A stretch of 64,000 nucleotides of DNA from Bradyrhizobium tropiciagri (GCF_001189845.1 NZ_LFLZ01000031.1:1-64000), one strand, 5' to 3'. Shown: positions 7,612 through 17,614, numbered from the stretch's first letter. A program made the numbers and translations. The notes: generated by a model from the sequence alone, not told the origin.

Positions 7612-9480
7612 TCAGTTCAAAATGATCACCTCGCCGCAGGGCTGCTCGGCGTAGAGCTTCTCCACCAGTGCGGCGCGGCGTTCGAGGCCGGCACGCTGGT
7701 TGATGTAGCCCTTGTCGGTGAGTTCGTTGCCGTCGATCGATGGCGGCTCGACCATCAGCATCGCGCGCGCGATCCGCATGCTGCTGCCGGTAGTGGACGC
7801 GTTGTGCGTCTGCAAGCCCTTTTCCAGACAGGCGATCACGTCCGGATGCCGGATCACCTCCTCATAGCTCGCATCGGCATTGCCGACGAGCTGGCGGCAG
7901 GCATGCAGGTTCGGCCAGCACAGCAGGCCGATGAACTCACGGTCCTGTCCCGCCACCAGCGCATCATGCACGACCGGCGTCGCGGCTGATATCGCATCGG
8001 TGCGCAGCGAGCCGACATGGACGAAGGTGCCGGTGGTCAGCTTGAAGTCCTCGACCACGCGGCCGGCGAAGATGATGCCCTGCAGCGGATCCGCGGGATC
8101 CACGAACACGCCGGCATCGCCAATGCAGTAGAAGCCTTCCTCGTCGAACATCTTCGCCGTGAGATCGGGCTGGCCGAAATAGCCCGGCGTGACGTTGACG
8201 CCGCGCAGCCGCAATTCATACTTCGAGCCGCACGGCACCATCTTCAGCTCGACGCCAGGGAATGGCAGCCCGATCAGGCCGACGCGCTCAGTATCCCAAT
8301 AGGTGCCGGTCGAGGTCGGCGCGGTCTCGGTCGAACCCCAGCCGGTGTAGAACACGATGCGCTCGCCTGTGGTTTTCACCGCCAGCGCCTGCATGCGGTC
8401 ATAGAGATCATCGGGCAGGCGGGCGCCGCCATAAGCCATGATCGAGAGATTCTTGAAGAAGCTCCGGCACAGCGCCTCGTCCTTCTCCATCGCGGCCGCG
8501 AGCGCGGCATAGCCGGCCGGCACGTTGGCGTAATAGGTCGGCGACACCTCGCGCAGATTGCGGATGGTCTCCTCGAGTTGGCCCGGCATCGGCCGGCCGT
8601 CGTCGATATAGAGCGTGCCGCCGTCAACCAGCACCGGATTGAACGCGGCGTTGCCGCCCATGGTGTGATTCCACGGCATCCAGTCGAGCACGGTCGGGAT
8701 CGGCCCGGCCGTTTCGCGCGGCCGCACCTGCATCATCATCGCCGCGTTGGCGCACATCATCTGCTGGGTGTTGATGACGGCCTTGGGCATGCCGGTCGAG
8801 CCGGAGGTGAACAGCAGCTTGCCGACGGTGTCGGGCGTGATCTTCGCGATCGACGCGTCGACATCAGCCGTGACGGGCGTTGCCGCGAGCTCGGCAAAGG
8901 CCACGCTCCTGATGCCCTCGCAGGAACGCTGTACGTGGACGACCGTGATACCGGTGAGGTCGATCGCCTTGAGCGCCTTCTCGAAGGTCGGGCCATCCTG
9001 CACCATCACGACGGCGGGCTTGATCAGGTTGAAGAGATATTTGAGCTTGAGATGGTCCTGGCTCATCAGCGAATAGGCTGGCGACACCGGCGCGGCCGGC
9101 CGCCGCGCCTGCATCGCGGCCTGCGTCATCAGCGCGTGCTCGATCGAATTGCCCGAGAGGATCGCGACGGGCCGGCCGTCGGCAACGCCGAGGTTGAGCA
9201 GGCCTTGCGTCAGCGCATCGACGGTGCGCTTGGCTTCACCATAGGAGACCTTGCGCCACTGCCGATCGGGGCCGCCGCGTTGCGCCAGCCAGATGCGCTC
9301 CGGCGCCTGCGCCGCCCATTTGGCGAGATAGGCCGGGATATGCGTCTCATAGGCCTGGAGCGGGATCCGCGACTTCAGGACGACGGTGCCGTCGGCGCGC
9401 CGATCAATCACGATGTCACGCGCGAGCCAATCCACCTTGCGGAAGGCGGGCTTCGTCAGCATCGCCGCGTCTCCATCCAT
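7612..9480 (-). CDS. Feruloyl-CoA synthase-like acyl-CoA ligase
   Basis: A 622-residue AMP-forming CoA ligase. The P-loop-like motif LLFTSGSTGMPKAVI lies at residues 222-236, followed by the substrate-pocket segment VLDWMPWNHTMGGNAAF, TGWGSTETAPTSTGTYWD and the hinge/adenylate segment EDFKLTTGTFVHVG. This arrangement matches the feruloyl-CoA synthase branch (ligases for hydroxycinnamates and related aryl acids), which is longer than ordinary acyl-CoA synthetases. A GGGAG site supports the start at 9480. It would activate the pathway substrate with ATP and CoA in the cytosol; the following operon genes encode dehydrogenases, a crotonase and an SDR. I am confident of the ligase class and fairly sure of the branch, but the true substrate could be another aryl or alicyclic acid. 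Confidence 0.82.
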   Translation of the reverse strand: MDGDAAMLTKPAFRKVDWLARDIVIDRRADGTVVLKSRIPLQAYETHIPAYLAKWAAQAPERIWLAQRGGPDRQWRKVSYGEAKRTVDALTQGLLNLGVADGRPVAILSGNSIEHALMTQAAMQARRPAAPVSPAYSLMSQDHLKLKYLFNLIKPAVVMVQDGPTFEKALKAIDLTGITVVHVQRSCEGIRSVAFAELAATPVTADVDASIAKITPDTVGKLLFTSGSTGMPKAVINTQQMMCANAAMMMQVRPRETAGPIPTVLDWMPWNHTMGGNAAFNPVLVDGGTLYIDDGRPMPGQLEETIRNLREVSPTYYANVPAGYAALAAAMEKDEALCRSFFKNLSIMAYGGARLPDDLYDRMQALAVKTTGERIVFYTGWGSTETAPTSTGTYWDTERVGLIGLPFPGVELKMVPCGSKYELRLRGVNVTPGYFGQPDLTAKMFDEEGFYCIGDAGVFVDPADPLQGIIFAGRVVEDFKLTTGTFVHVGSLRTDAISAATPVVHDALVAGQDREFIGLLCWPNLHACRQLVGNADASYEEVIRHPDVIACLEKGLQTHNASTTGSSMRIARAMLMVEPPSIDGNELTDKGYINQRAGLERRAALVEKLYAEQPCGEVIILN

Positions 9481-9521
9481 TTTGCGTCTCCCGGAATTCT
9501 TGTCCTTTTGAGGATCTGTTC

Positions 9522-10328
9522 TCAGCGCCTGATATAGACAGGCTTTCGTTTCTCAAGGAAGGCCCTGATGCCCTCCTGGAAATCTTCCGAGCGACTGCAC
9601 AGCACCTGATTGCGATCCTCCATCGCAATCACGGCCTCGATCGAGCCGGCATCGACGCTCATGTTGATGCATTCCTTCGAGAGGCGCAGACCGACCGGCG
9701 AGGCCGTCATCATCGCATCGACATAAGGATTGGCGGCGGTATCGAGATCGGCGGCCTCGACGACTTCAGACACGAGACCGACAGCGAGCGCGCGATCGGC
9801 GTTGATGAAGCGTCCGGTGAGGATCAATTCGGAGGCGACCGACACGCCGACGAGGCGCGGCAGGAAATAGCTGGTGCCGATGTCGCAGCCCCCTAAGCCG
9901 AGCTTGATGAAGGCACAGTTCATCCGCGCGTTCTTCGCGGCGATGCGGATGTCGGCGGCGAGCGCCAACGCGAAACCGCCGCCGGCGGCCGCGCCCTGCA
10001 CCAGCGCAATGATCGGCTGCGGAGCGCGCCGCATCAGCATCACGATGTCGGCAATGCGGCGCTGCGAGTCCAGGGAGTCAGCGACGCTCGGCGGTTCGGT
10101 CTGTCCGCCGCGGCGGGCCATCGCGTGCTTGAGATCAAGCCCGGCGCAAAAATTCGCGCCGGCGCCCTTCAGCACCACGACGCGGGTGTCGCGATTGCGC
10201 TGCAAGCCCTGGAAATAGACGTTGAGCGCATCGATCAGCGAGGGATCCAGCGCGTTCAGGCTCTCGGGACGATTGAGCGTGACCCAATCGACTCCATCGT
10301 GATGTTCGATCAGCAGCGGTTGAGACAC
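9522..10328 (-). CDS. Crotonase-fold enoyl-CoA hydratase/isomerase family protein
   Basis: A 268-residue crotonase-superfamily enzyme. Oxyanion-hole segments are NFCAGLDLKH (residues 59-68) and QGAAAGGGFALALAADIRIA (111-130). The two glutamates that add water in classical hydratases align by eye with Ala120 and Phe140, so they are absent, while Asp149 in CDIGTSYFLPRLVG sits where dienoyl-CoA isomerases and PaaG-type isomerases carry a catalytic Asp. An isomerase or other crotonase reaction is therefore more likely than simple hydration. It lies 41 bp upstream of the ligase gene in the same operon and is preceded by a family B repeat. The name enoyl-CoA hydratase would be assigned by most pipelines; the exact reaction is open. 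Confidence 0.85.
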   Translation of the reverse strand: MSQPLLIEHHDGVDWVTLNRPESLNALDPSLIDALNVYFQGLQRNRDTRVVVLKGAGANFCAGLDLKHAMARRGGQTEPPSVADSLDSQRRIADIVMLMRRAPQPIIALVQGAAAGGGFALALAADIRIAAKNARMNCAFIKLGLGGCDIGTSYFLPRLVGVSVASELILTGRFINADRALAVGLVSEVVEAADLDTAANPYVDAMMTASPVGLRLSKECINMSVDAGSIEAVIAMEDRNQVLCSRSEDFQEGIRAFLEKRKPVYIRR

Positions 10329-10371
10329 GCGTCACACTCCTGCATCTGCAGATGCGGTGCCGGTTAATGCG

Positions 10372-10498
10372 CCCTCTCCCCTTGCGGGAGAGGACATGTG
10401 CGTCGGTGCCGCGTATCCGCTTCCGAGAGGGGTGGCCGCGGGGAGAACCCCTCTCCCGGCAGCCTTCGCTGCCGCCCTCCCCCGCAAGGGGGGAGGAC
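10372..10498. repeat. Family B repeat, copy 2
   Basis: Opens with the hairpin CCTCTCCCCTTGCGGGAGAGG and closes with CCCTCCCCCGCAAGGGGGGAGG; GAGAGGGGTGG pairs with AACCCCTCTCCC in the middle. It lies between the SDR and crotonase genes of the catabolic operon. Confidence 0.75.
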
Positions 10499-10515
10499 AA
10501 GAGGCGAAATCCGCG

Positions 10516-11274
10516 TTAGCGCGGCGCCATGCGGATGGCACCGTCGAGACGGATGGTCTCGCCGTTGAGCATCGGATTCTCGACGATGTGGACGGCGAGG
10601 TTGCCGTATTCCGAAGCGTCGCCGAGGCGGGCCGGATGCGGCACCTGGGCGCCGAGGCTCTTGCGCGCTTCCTCGTTGAGACCCATCAGCAGCGGCGTCA
10701 GAAACAGGCCGGGCGCGATGGTGTTGACGCGGATCTTCAGGCTGGCGAGGTCGCGCGCGGCCGGCAGCGTGAGGCCGACGACGCCGCCCTTCGAGGCCGA
10801 ATAGGCGATCTGACCGATCTGGCCCTCATAGGCCGCGACGGACGCGGTGTTGATCACGACGCCGCGCTCCTCACCGATCGTTTCGGCGGTGGCGAGGCGC
10901 TCGGCGAACAGGCGCAGCACGTTGAAGGTGCCGATCAGATTGACGTTGATGATGCGGACGAATTTCGCCAGCGGGTACGTTCCGTCCTTGCCGATAATGC
11001 GCTGCGAGCCGCCGATGCCGGCGCAGTTCATCAAGACCCGCGCGATGCCGTGCGCGGCCTCGGCCTTGGCGATCGCCGCCTTGATCGCTTCCTCGTCGGT
11101 GACGTCGGCGTGCAGGGCAACGCCCTTCACGTCAGCGGCAACCTTCTCGGCGTTTTCCTTGTTCTGGTCGATCACGCCGATCTTGGCGCCCTTGGCGGCC
11201 ATGGCGCGCGCGGTTGCGGCGCCGAGCCCGGAGCCACCGCCGGTGATGAGAACGGCAACGTCTTTCAACTGCAT
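10516..11274 (-). CDS. SDR family 3-hydroxyacyl-CoA dehydrogenase (type II/HSD10-like)
   Basis: A 252-residue short-chain dehydrogenase. The NAD-binding glycine motif TGGGSGLGAATA is at residues 11-22, NCAGIG at 83-88, and the catalytic set Ser145, Tyr158 and Lys162 is in VINTASVAAYEGQ and AYSASKGG. Asp36 after the second strand suggests NAD rather than NADP. The sequence resembles the HSD10/type II 3-hydroxyacyl-CoA dehydrogenase group, which oxidises 3-hydroxyacyl-CoAs to 3-ketoacyl-CoAs, fitting a place just before the divergently encoded thiolase in a beta-oxidation sequence. It is 46 bp downstream of the TetR gene. Confidence 0.88.
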   Translation of the reverse strand: MQLKDVAVLITGGGSGLGAATARAMAAKGAKIGVIDQNKENAEKVAADVKGVALHADVTDEEAIKAAIAKAEAAHGIARVLMNCAGIGGSQRIIGKDGTYPLAKFVRIINVNLIGTFNVLRLFAERLATAETIGEERGVVINTASVAAYEGQIGQIAYSASKGGVVGLTLPAARDLASLKIRVNTIAPGLFLTPLLMGLNEEARKSLGAQVPHPARLGDASEYGNLAVHIVENPMLNGETIRLDGAIRMAPR

Positions 11275-11320
11275 GAGAACAACCTTTCCTTGGGCGTTTC
11301 TTCTCTAGACTCGAACTTTT

Positions 11321-12049
11321 TTATCCGGCGGCGATCGCTGCCGTTTCCTTATCGGGATTGAGCACGCCGCCGAAGATCAAGGCTTCCATATGCCTGATGT
11401 ATTCGCGGCAGACCTCGTCGGTGACCGGACCGACACCGACCGCGCGCGACATCGCGTGGCGGCCGAAGAACAGGTGATCGCAGGCGCCGATCAGGCTGGT
11501 GTAGAACAGCACCGGATCGATCTTGCGAAATTGGCCAGCCTTGATGCCCTCTGCGAGCAGCCGGCGGTGAAAATCCAGCAGTGGCGCGACGAAGAATTTC
11601 GACACTTCGTCCGCAGCGCCAGCCGAGCTCTCGTGCAGGAGATAATGGATCAGCCGGTTCATATAGGGGAACTGGTGATAGGCGCGGATGATGCCGCCGA
11701 TATGCAGGCGCAATTTCTCCGCCGGCGTGATCGGCTGCGCCAGCAGATATTCGAGCTGCGATATCTCGGTGGCGGCATCGCGCGCCAGCAGCGCCAGCAA
11801 CAGCCCGTCCTTGTTGCCGAAATGATATTTCACCAGCGCAGCGTTGACCCCGGACTTCTGCGCGATGTCGGACAGCGAGACCTCGATCGAGGCGCGCTCG
11901 ATCATCAGCTCGCTGGCTGCGACCAATAGCTTGTCGGCAGTGGCGTTTCTGCCCGCGGCGAGTTTCGTCGGTACGCTGGTATTCAACTGCGCTCTGGTCC
12001 CGCTTGGTGTCTGGACTCGACGGTAAATCGAGGCCGCACATAAGCCCAT
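11321..12049 (-). CDS. TetR family transcriptional regulator
   Basis: A TetR-type repressor of up to 242 residues. The HTH is at about residues 55-85 (SLSDIAQKSGVNAALVKYHFGNKDGLL) and the remainder is the helical ligand-binding and dimerisation domain. The first 28 residues are not typical and the true start may be a little downstream, but no internal ATG before the HTH offers a better choice. It heads the minus-strand catabolic operon and is divergent from the thiolase gene, so it probably controls both directions in response to an acyl-CoA intermediate. This is an inference from position and from how TetR regulators of CoA pathways usually work. Confidence 0.85.
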   Translation of the reverse strand: MGLCAASIYRRVQTPSGTRAQLNTSVPTKLAAGRNATADKLLVAASELMIERASIEVSLSDIAQKSGVNAALVKYHFGNKDGLLLALLARDAATEISQLEYLLAQPITPAEKLRLHIGGIIRAYHQFPYMNRLIHYLLHESSAGAADEVSKFFVAPLLDFHRRLLAEGIKAGQFRKIDPVLFYTSLIGACDHLFFGRHAMSRAVGVGPVTDEVCREYIRHMEALIFGGVLNPDKETAAIAAG

Positions 12050-12069
12050 GGCGGGGCAGCACTCAAGAG

Positions 12070-12090
12070 TTAATTGATTGATTGACTAAA
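12070..12090. promoter_or_regulatory. Candidate TetR operator in divergent promoter
   Basis: AT-rich, imperfect dyad TTAATTGATTGATTGACTAA (12070-12089) built of three TTGA steps, about 20 bases before the TetR start and 72 bases before the thiolase start. It stands out from the GC-rich surroundings and is the only strong dyad in the 112-bp gap. Its use as the operator is inferred. Confidence 0.5.
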
Positions 12091-12161
12091 TGCTGAGCCG
12101 CCCCTTAAATCCGGCCCAACTTTTAGGGCCCCCAATCCAGAAAACATCAGGGAGATCAGAC

Positions 12162-13334
<1,173 letters not shown>

Positions 13335-13374
13335 AGTCGCGTTAGGCGAACCCGAGGCTCTCCACATAAAAGAT

Positions 13375-13494
13375 GTCGTCCCGGCGCAGGCCGGGACCCA
13401 TAACCACAGCCGTTTGTGGTTAGGCCCGGCTGGGGCCACAACCCAGTCCAACAACAATAATTAGTGGTTATGGGTCCCGGCCTTCGCCGGGAGA
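13375..13494. repeat. Family F repeat (GTCCCGGC..GGTTATGGGTCCCGG), copy 1
   Basis: Outer arms GTCGTCCCGGCGCAGGCCGGG and CCCGGCCTTCGCCGGGAGAC enclose inner arms GACCCATAACCACA and TGGTTATGGGTC. The same design recurs at 39071-39200 and 53492-53630. It separates the thiolase and ligase genes and reaches to within 25 bp of the ligase start. Confidence 0.75.
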
Positions 13495-13517
13495 CCAGCT
13501 TGTTTGAGGAAACATCT

Positions 13518-15060
13518 TTGACCCATCCATCCATCCACGCGCGCAACCATCCGGACAAGATCGCCTACCAGATGGCGGCATCCGGCAAGGCCATCACCTA
13601 TCGCGAGCTCGACGAGCTCTCGAACCAGGGCGCGCATCTGTTCCGCTCGCTCGGCCTGAAAGCCGGCGACCACATCGCGCTGCTGATGGAAAACCGCCTC
13701 GCCTTCATGGAGATCTGCTGGGCCGCGCAGCGCTCGGGGCTGTATTACACGGCGATCAGCCGTTACCTCACCGAAGAGGAGATCGCCTACATCATCAAGG
13801 ACTGCGGCGCCAAGGTGTTCATCACCACCCCGCAGTGTGCCGACAAGGTGAAGGGCCTGATCAAGGGTGAGCCGGGCGAACCGCTGTTTTACATGATGGA
13901 CGAGCCTGCACCGGGCTTCCGCTCCTATGACAAGGAGGCCGCCGCGCAGCCGACCACGCCGGTTGCCGACGAGGTCGCCGGCTACGACATGCTGTATTCC
14001 TCCGGCACCACCGGCCGCCCCAAGGGCATCAAGAAGGAGTTCGAGGGCAACCGGATCGACGTGCCGAACCCGTTCCTGCGGATTCTCACCGCCGACATGT
14101 GCGGCATGAACGCTGACAGCGTCTACCTGTCGCCGGCGCCGCTCTATCACGCGGCTCCCCTGCGCTTCAACATGATGGCAACCGTGCTGGGCGGCACCTC
14201 CGTCATCATGGAGCATTTCGACGCCGAGGAATTCCTGAAGCAGGTCGAGAAGCACAAGGTGACGCAGTCGCAGCTGGTGCCGACCATGTTCGTGCGCATG
14301 CTGAAGCTGCCCGACGAGGTACGCGCCCGCTACAAAGTCTCCTCGCTGAAGGGCGCGATCCACGCCGCGGCGCCCTGCCCGGTCGACGTCAAGGCCAGGA
14401 TGATCGACTGGTGGGGACCGATCCTGATCGAGTACTACGCCGGCTCCGAAGGCAACGGCGTCACGGTCTCGACCTCGCAGCAATGGCTGACCCACCGCGG
14501 CACGGTCGGCCGCGCGGTGGTCGGCAAGGTCAAGATACTAGACGAGAACGAGGAGGAGGCACCGACGGGGCAGATCGGGCAGGTCTACTTCGCCGACGCG
14601 CCGGCTTTCAGCTATCACAACGATCCCGAGAAGACGAAGAAGGCCTACAACGCCAGGGGCTGGTCGACGCTCGGCGATGTCGGCTACCTCGATGATGAAG
14701 GCTTCCTCTATCTCACCGACCGCAAGAGCTACATGATCATCTCCGGCGGCGTGAACATCTATCCGCAGAAACCGAGGACGTGCTGATCACGCACCCCGCA
14801 GTCTCCGACGTCGCGGTGTTCGGCGTGCCGAACGAGGAGATGGGCGAAGAGGTCAAGGCCGTGGTGCAGCCGCACGACATCGGCAAGGCCGGCAAGGAGC
14901 TCGAAGCGAGCTGATCGCGTTCTGCCGCCAGCATCTGTCGCCGATCAAATGCCCGAAGAGCATCGACTTCGAGCAGGAGCTGCCGCGCACGCCGACCGGC
15001 AAACTGGTGAAGCGCCACCTGCGCGACAAGTACTGGCCGAAAGCTCTCGCCAAGGCGTGA
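13518..15060 (+). pseudogene. AMP-binding acyl-CoA synthetase, two apparent frameshifts
   Basis: A ligase of the fatty-acyl-CoA synthetase type. I place the start at the TTG of 13518 (LTHPSIHARNHPDK) because a GAGGA site lies just upstream and the ATG at 13464 is inside the repeat. Motifs are DMLYSSGTTGRPKGIKKE, PLYHAAPLRFNM, YYAGSEGNGVT and, near the end, PRTPTGKLVKRHLRDKYW with the catalytic Lys. The frame breaks twice: beside 14768 (CAG AAA for CAG GAA) and beside 14907 (GC GAG for GCC GAG). Adding both bases restores about 514 residues with a normal length for the family. Two independent one-base losses in an otherwise unblemished gene point to sequencing errors. Probably co-expressed with the thiolase. 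Confidence 0.85.
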
Positions 15061-15062
15061 CG

Positions 15063-15256
15063 CGCCCCACCCTCCCCTGGAGGGGACGCCTCTTATCCTC
15101 CCCTGGAGGGGGAGGATCGGTTCGCATGAAATGCGAACCGAGGTGGGGTGAAGGTCTCTCATATTAGGCGCCGCCCGTGTTGAGAGATCACCCCACCTCG
15201 CCTCACATCTCGCTGCGCTCGCTGTGAGCCGACCCTCCCCCTCCAGGGGAGGGTGA
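15063..15256. repeat. Family A repeat (right copy) with flanking C-rich hairpins
   Basis: Contains GGTTCGCATGAAATGCGAACC, the shared core AGGTGGGGTGAAGGTCTCTC and GTGTTGAGAGATCACCCC, and repeated CCTCCCCTGGAGGGG hairpins at both ends. The core is the reverse complement of the block at 1-126. It lies between converging genes (ligase and the secreted hypothetical). Confidence 0.7.
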
Positions 15257-15287
15257 AGCGGAATGCTGCGTCCAGCAAATCCGTTAC

Positions 15288-15794
15288 CTACAACTCCGCC
15301 GCCGGCTCGCAGGCGGCGGAGGTCGCGGCGCGCAGGTGGAGCTGGCCGTGCTTGCCTGATGCCGTGGTGGTCCACTGGGCATCGATCTGCTGCAAATCCT
15401 CCGACAGCTTGCCGCGATGGCTGCCCTCGGACTCGAACGCACCGTCGCCATCGGGCGGCCGTTCGAAGATCTCGACCTCGAGATCGGACAGCCGGATGAA
15501 CATCTCGACGCCGATCTTGGTCACGTGGCGGCCGACTTCATATGACCCGCATCCGCGCGCTTCGGCATTCTGCTCGTTCAGGGCCTGCACCTTGTCGAAG
15601 GTGACGACGACGTTCTGCACCGTGGTATCGCCGTCCCACAGGAATTCGCCGATATAGGCGCGCGGCAGTTTTTCGGTCAGCTGCTTGATGTCGGCGGCGC
15701 GCACGGCCGAATTCAGCATAAGGCTTGCCGCCGCGATCGTCAGACCGAGACGCGACATCCAGCCGGGCAGCTCTGCAATCCTCGCGTGGCGCAT
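15288..15794 (-). CDS. Secreted hypothetical protein
   Basis: A 168-residue protein I do not recognise. The N-terminus MSRLGLTIAAASLMLNSAVRAAD (beginning 12 residues in) is a plausible Sec signal peptide with cleavage after AVRA. The mature part begins IKQLTEKLPRAYIGEFLWDG and includes QNVVVTFDKVQAL and YEVGRHVTKIGVEMF, suggesting a beta-rich periplasmic fold. The ATG at 15794 has AGGGGA upstream; an alternative ATG at 15758 would give a tidier signal peptide. It is divergent from the epoxide-hydrolase-like gene with a gap of about 100 bp. Function unknown. Confidence 0.65.
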   Translation of the reverse strand: MRHARIAELPGWMSRLGLTIAAASLMLNSAVRAADIKQLTEKLPRAYIGEFLWDGDTTVQNVVVTFDKVQALNEQNAEARGCGSYEVGRHVTKIGVEMFIRLSDLEVEIFERPPDGDGAFESEGSHRGKLSEDLQQIDAQWTTTASGKHGQLHLRAATSAACEPAAEL

Positions 15795-15897
15795 GCGGTA
15801 TGCTTCCCCTGGGCAATGTTGCTATCGTCAGAACAATGGCCGCCAGCATACAGCAAATTGCGCTGGTTGTGCGGCGATGCCCAACAGGTGATCTCAG

Positions 15898-17046
15898 ATG
15901 GAAGCCCTCTCCGACGTCCCGCTGCCCTCTACCATCCGCTCGCGTTATGTCGACGGGATCAACGGCCTGCGCATGCATGTGCTCGAAGCAGGCTTCGAGA
16001 CAGCCGGCCGGCCCTGCCTGTTGCTGCTGCACGGCTTTCCGGAGCTGGCATTTTCCTGGCGCAAGGTGATGCCGAAGCTTGCCGCCGCCGGCTATCACGT
16101 GATCGCGCCGGACCAGCGCGGCTATGGCCGCACGACGGGCTGGAGCGCAAATTATGACGGCGACCTCACCGCCTTCCGCCTGCCCAACCTGGTGCGCGAT
16201 GCGCTCGGGCTGGTCGCGGCGTTCGGCTACAGCCACGTCGATGCGGTGATCGGGCACGATTTCGGCTCGTCGGTCGCAGCGTGGTGCGCGCTGATCCGCC
16301 CCGACGTGTTCCGCGCGGTCGTGATGATGAGCGCGCCCTTCTCGGGCCCGCCGTCGCTGCCGTTCAACACCGCCAACGAACCGGCAAGGCCCGCGACTGA
16401 CGACCCCGTGCATCGCGAGCTCGCCGCGCTGCCGCGTCCGCGCAAGCACTACCAATGGTACTATTCGACGTATCAGGCGAATGACGACATGCATCGCGCC
16501 CCGCAGGGCGTGCACGACTTTCTGCGCGCCTACTACCATCACAAGAGCGCGGACTGGAAGGACAACAAACCCTACCGGCTGGAGTCATGGTCTGCGGGCG
16601 AACTGGCAAAGCTGCCGACCTACTATGTGATGGATCTCGCCAAGGACATGGCCGCGACGGTCGCCGAACAGATGCCGTCTCGCGCAGCGATCGCCGCCAA
16701 CAGTTGGCTGCCGGACCGCGAGCTTACCTATTACAGCGCCGAGTATCAGCGCACGGGATTCCAGGGCGGGCTGCAATGGTACCGCTGCGGCACCTCGGGC
16801 GCGTTCACGGCGGAGCTGCAGACCTGGAGCGGCCGCACCATCGACCAGCCGTCCGCCTTCATCTCGGGCAAGCAGGATTGGGGCACCTATCAGCGGCCCG
16901 GCGTGTTCGAGGCGATGCAGACGAAGGCCTGTACCAAAATGATCGGTTGCCATCTGGTCGACGGCGCCGGCCACTGGGTGCAGCAGGAACAGCCCGATGA
17001 AGTGAGCCGGCTGCTGCTTCAGTTCCTCGCGCGCGCGGCGCAGTGA
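15898..17046 (+). CDS. Alpha/beta hydrolase, epoxide hydrolase-like
   Basis: A 382-residue alpha/beta-hydrolase. LLLLHGFPELAFSWRKV (about residues 36-52) supplies the HGxP oxyanion motif, and VIGHDFGSSVAAW holds the nucleophilic Asp in an HDxGxxxA context as in epoxide hydrolases and haloalkane dehalogenases. VDGAGHWVQQEQPDEV near the end carries the catalytic His. A cap domain rich in Tyr and Trp separates these. The longer length than typical (about 320) comes from the cap. No signal peptide is seen, so it is cytosolic. Substrate unknown. Confidence 0.82.
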   Translation: MEALSDVPLPSTIRSRYVDGINGLRMHVLEAGFETAGRPCLLLLHGFPELAFSWRKVMPKLAAAGYHVIAPDQRGYGRTTGWSANYDGDLTAFRLPNLVRDALGLVAAFGYSHVDAVIGHDFGSSVAAWCALIRPDVFRAVVMMSAPFSGPPSLPFNTANEPARPATDDPVHRELAALPRPRKHYQWYYSTYQANDDMHRAPQGVHDFLRAYYHHKSADWKDNKPYRLESWSAGELAKLPTYYVMDLAKDMAATVAEQMPSRAAIAANSWLPDRELTYYSAEYQRTGFQGGLQWYRCGTSGAFTAELQTWSGRTIDQPSAFISGKQDWGTYQRPGVFEAMQTKACTKMIGCHLVDGAGHWVQQEQPDEVSRLLLQFLARAAQ

Positions 17047-17162
17047 CGGGCTGACGCAAGGAAAAATCTCCGGGAATCGTCGGGGCATTTCCGGGAACAT
17101 TCCATGGAGCCTGGCGTTGCAGCCAGCCGGTCTTGTCCGGCGGACCGACGTGGAGGAGGACT

Positions 17163-17540
17163 ATGGAAAAGAAGATTGCCGGATTGTTGGGAGCGGTCGC
17201 ATCGCTGGGCGCGCTCGGGGCCGCGCAAGCTGCGCCGGCACCCGCGCCGACCGACGTACTACAGGCGAACTCCTACGCAGAACTGCTGGAGCCGATCACC
17301 AACGCCTCGGCAAAGCTGCAAGCCCTGGACGAGGCGACGCCGCCTCCGGCGCGCGAGACCGTCCAGCTCGCGCAGTTCTATCATCACCACCATCATCACC
17401 ATCACCACCACCATGGCTACTATCGCGGCTATGATCGTGGCTATGGACCTCCGGTCATCGTGGTGCCGCGCTATCGGCGATACCATCACCATCATCACCA
17501 CCACCATCATCACCACAGCTTCTATCGGCGCGATTACTGA
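17163..17540 (+). CDS. Histidine-rich secreted protein with two 11-His runs
   Basis: A 125-residue protein with a signal peptide (MEKKIAGLLGAVASLGALGAAQA) and a mature chain of two parts: an Ala/Pro/Glu-rich stretch, then a C-terminal third with two uninterrupted runs of 11 histidines separated by a Tyr/Arg/Gly-rich linker (GYYRGYDRGYGPPVIVVPRY). The start at 17163 is fixed by GGAGGAGGACT immediately upstream. Histidine codons alternate CAT and CAC, so the runs are not a single-codon expansion. Such proteins are expected to bind transition metals such as Ni, Zn, Cu or Fe in the periplasm. The iron exporter gene mbfA lies about 1 kb downstream but on a separate promoter. No named family recognised. 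Confidence 0.75.
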   Translation: MEKKIAGLLGAVASLGALGAAQAAPAPAPTDVLQANSYAELLEPITNASAKLQALDEATPPPARETVQLAQFYHHHHHHHHHHHGYYRGYDRGYGPPVIVVPRYRRYHHHHHHHHHHHSFYRRDY

Positions 17541-17568
17541 GCCGCGGCGGTTGGGCGACGCGACAAAT

Positions 17569-17592
17569 GGGCCTGCAGGCCCGGTTTGTTTT
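17569..17592 (+). terminator. Probable Rho-independent terminator of the His-rich gene
   Basis: Stem GGGCC / GGCCC with loop TGCA (17569-17582) followed by GG and TTTGTTTT, 28 bases after the stop codon. The stem is short but very GC-rich. Confidence 0.55.
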
Positions 17593-17614
17593 GCCGCAAT
17601 GATGCGACGGCGCC

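Noticed and set aside
8017..9537. 506-residue plus-strand frame over the ligase
   Set aside because: Shadow of the feruloyl-CoA-synthase-like gene; low-complexity His/Arg/Gly composition and no motif.
13464..13517. ATG at 13464 as the ligase start
   Set aside because: The added residues MVMGPGLRRETSLFEE come from the family F repeat, and a better ribosome site precedes TTG 13518.
17375..17515. His-tag-like runs as possible vector contamination
   Set aside because: Flanking sequence is a natural exported protein with a ribosome site, mixed His codons and Bradyrhizobium-like surroundings, with no vector parts.
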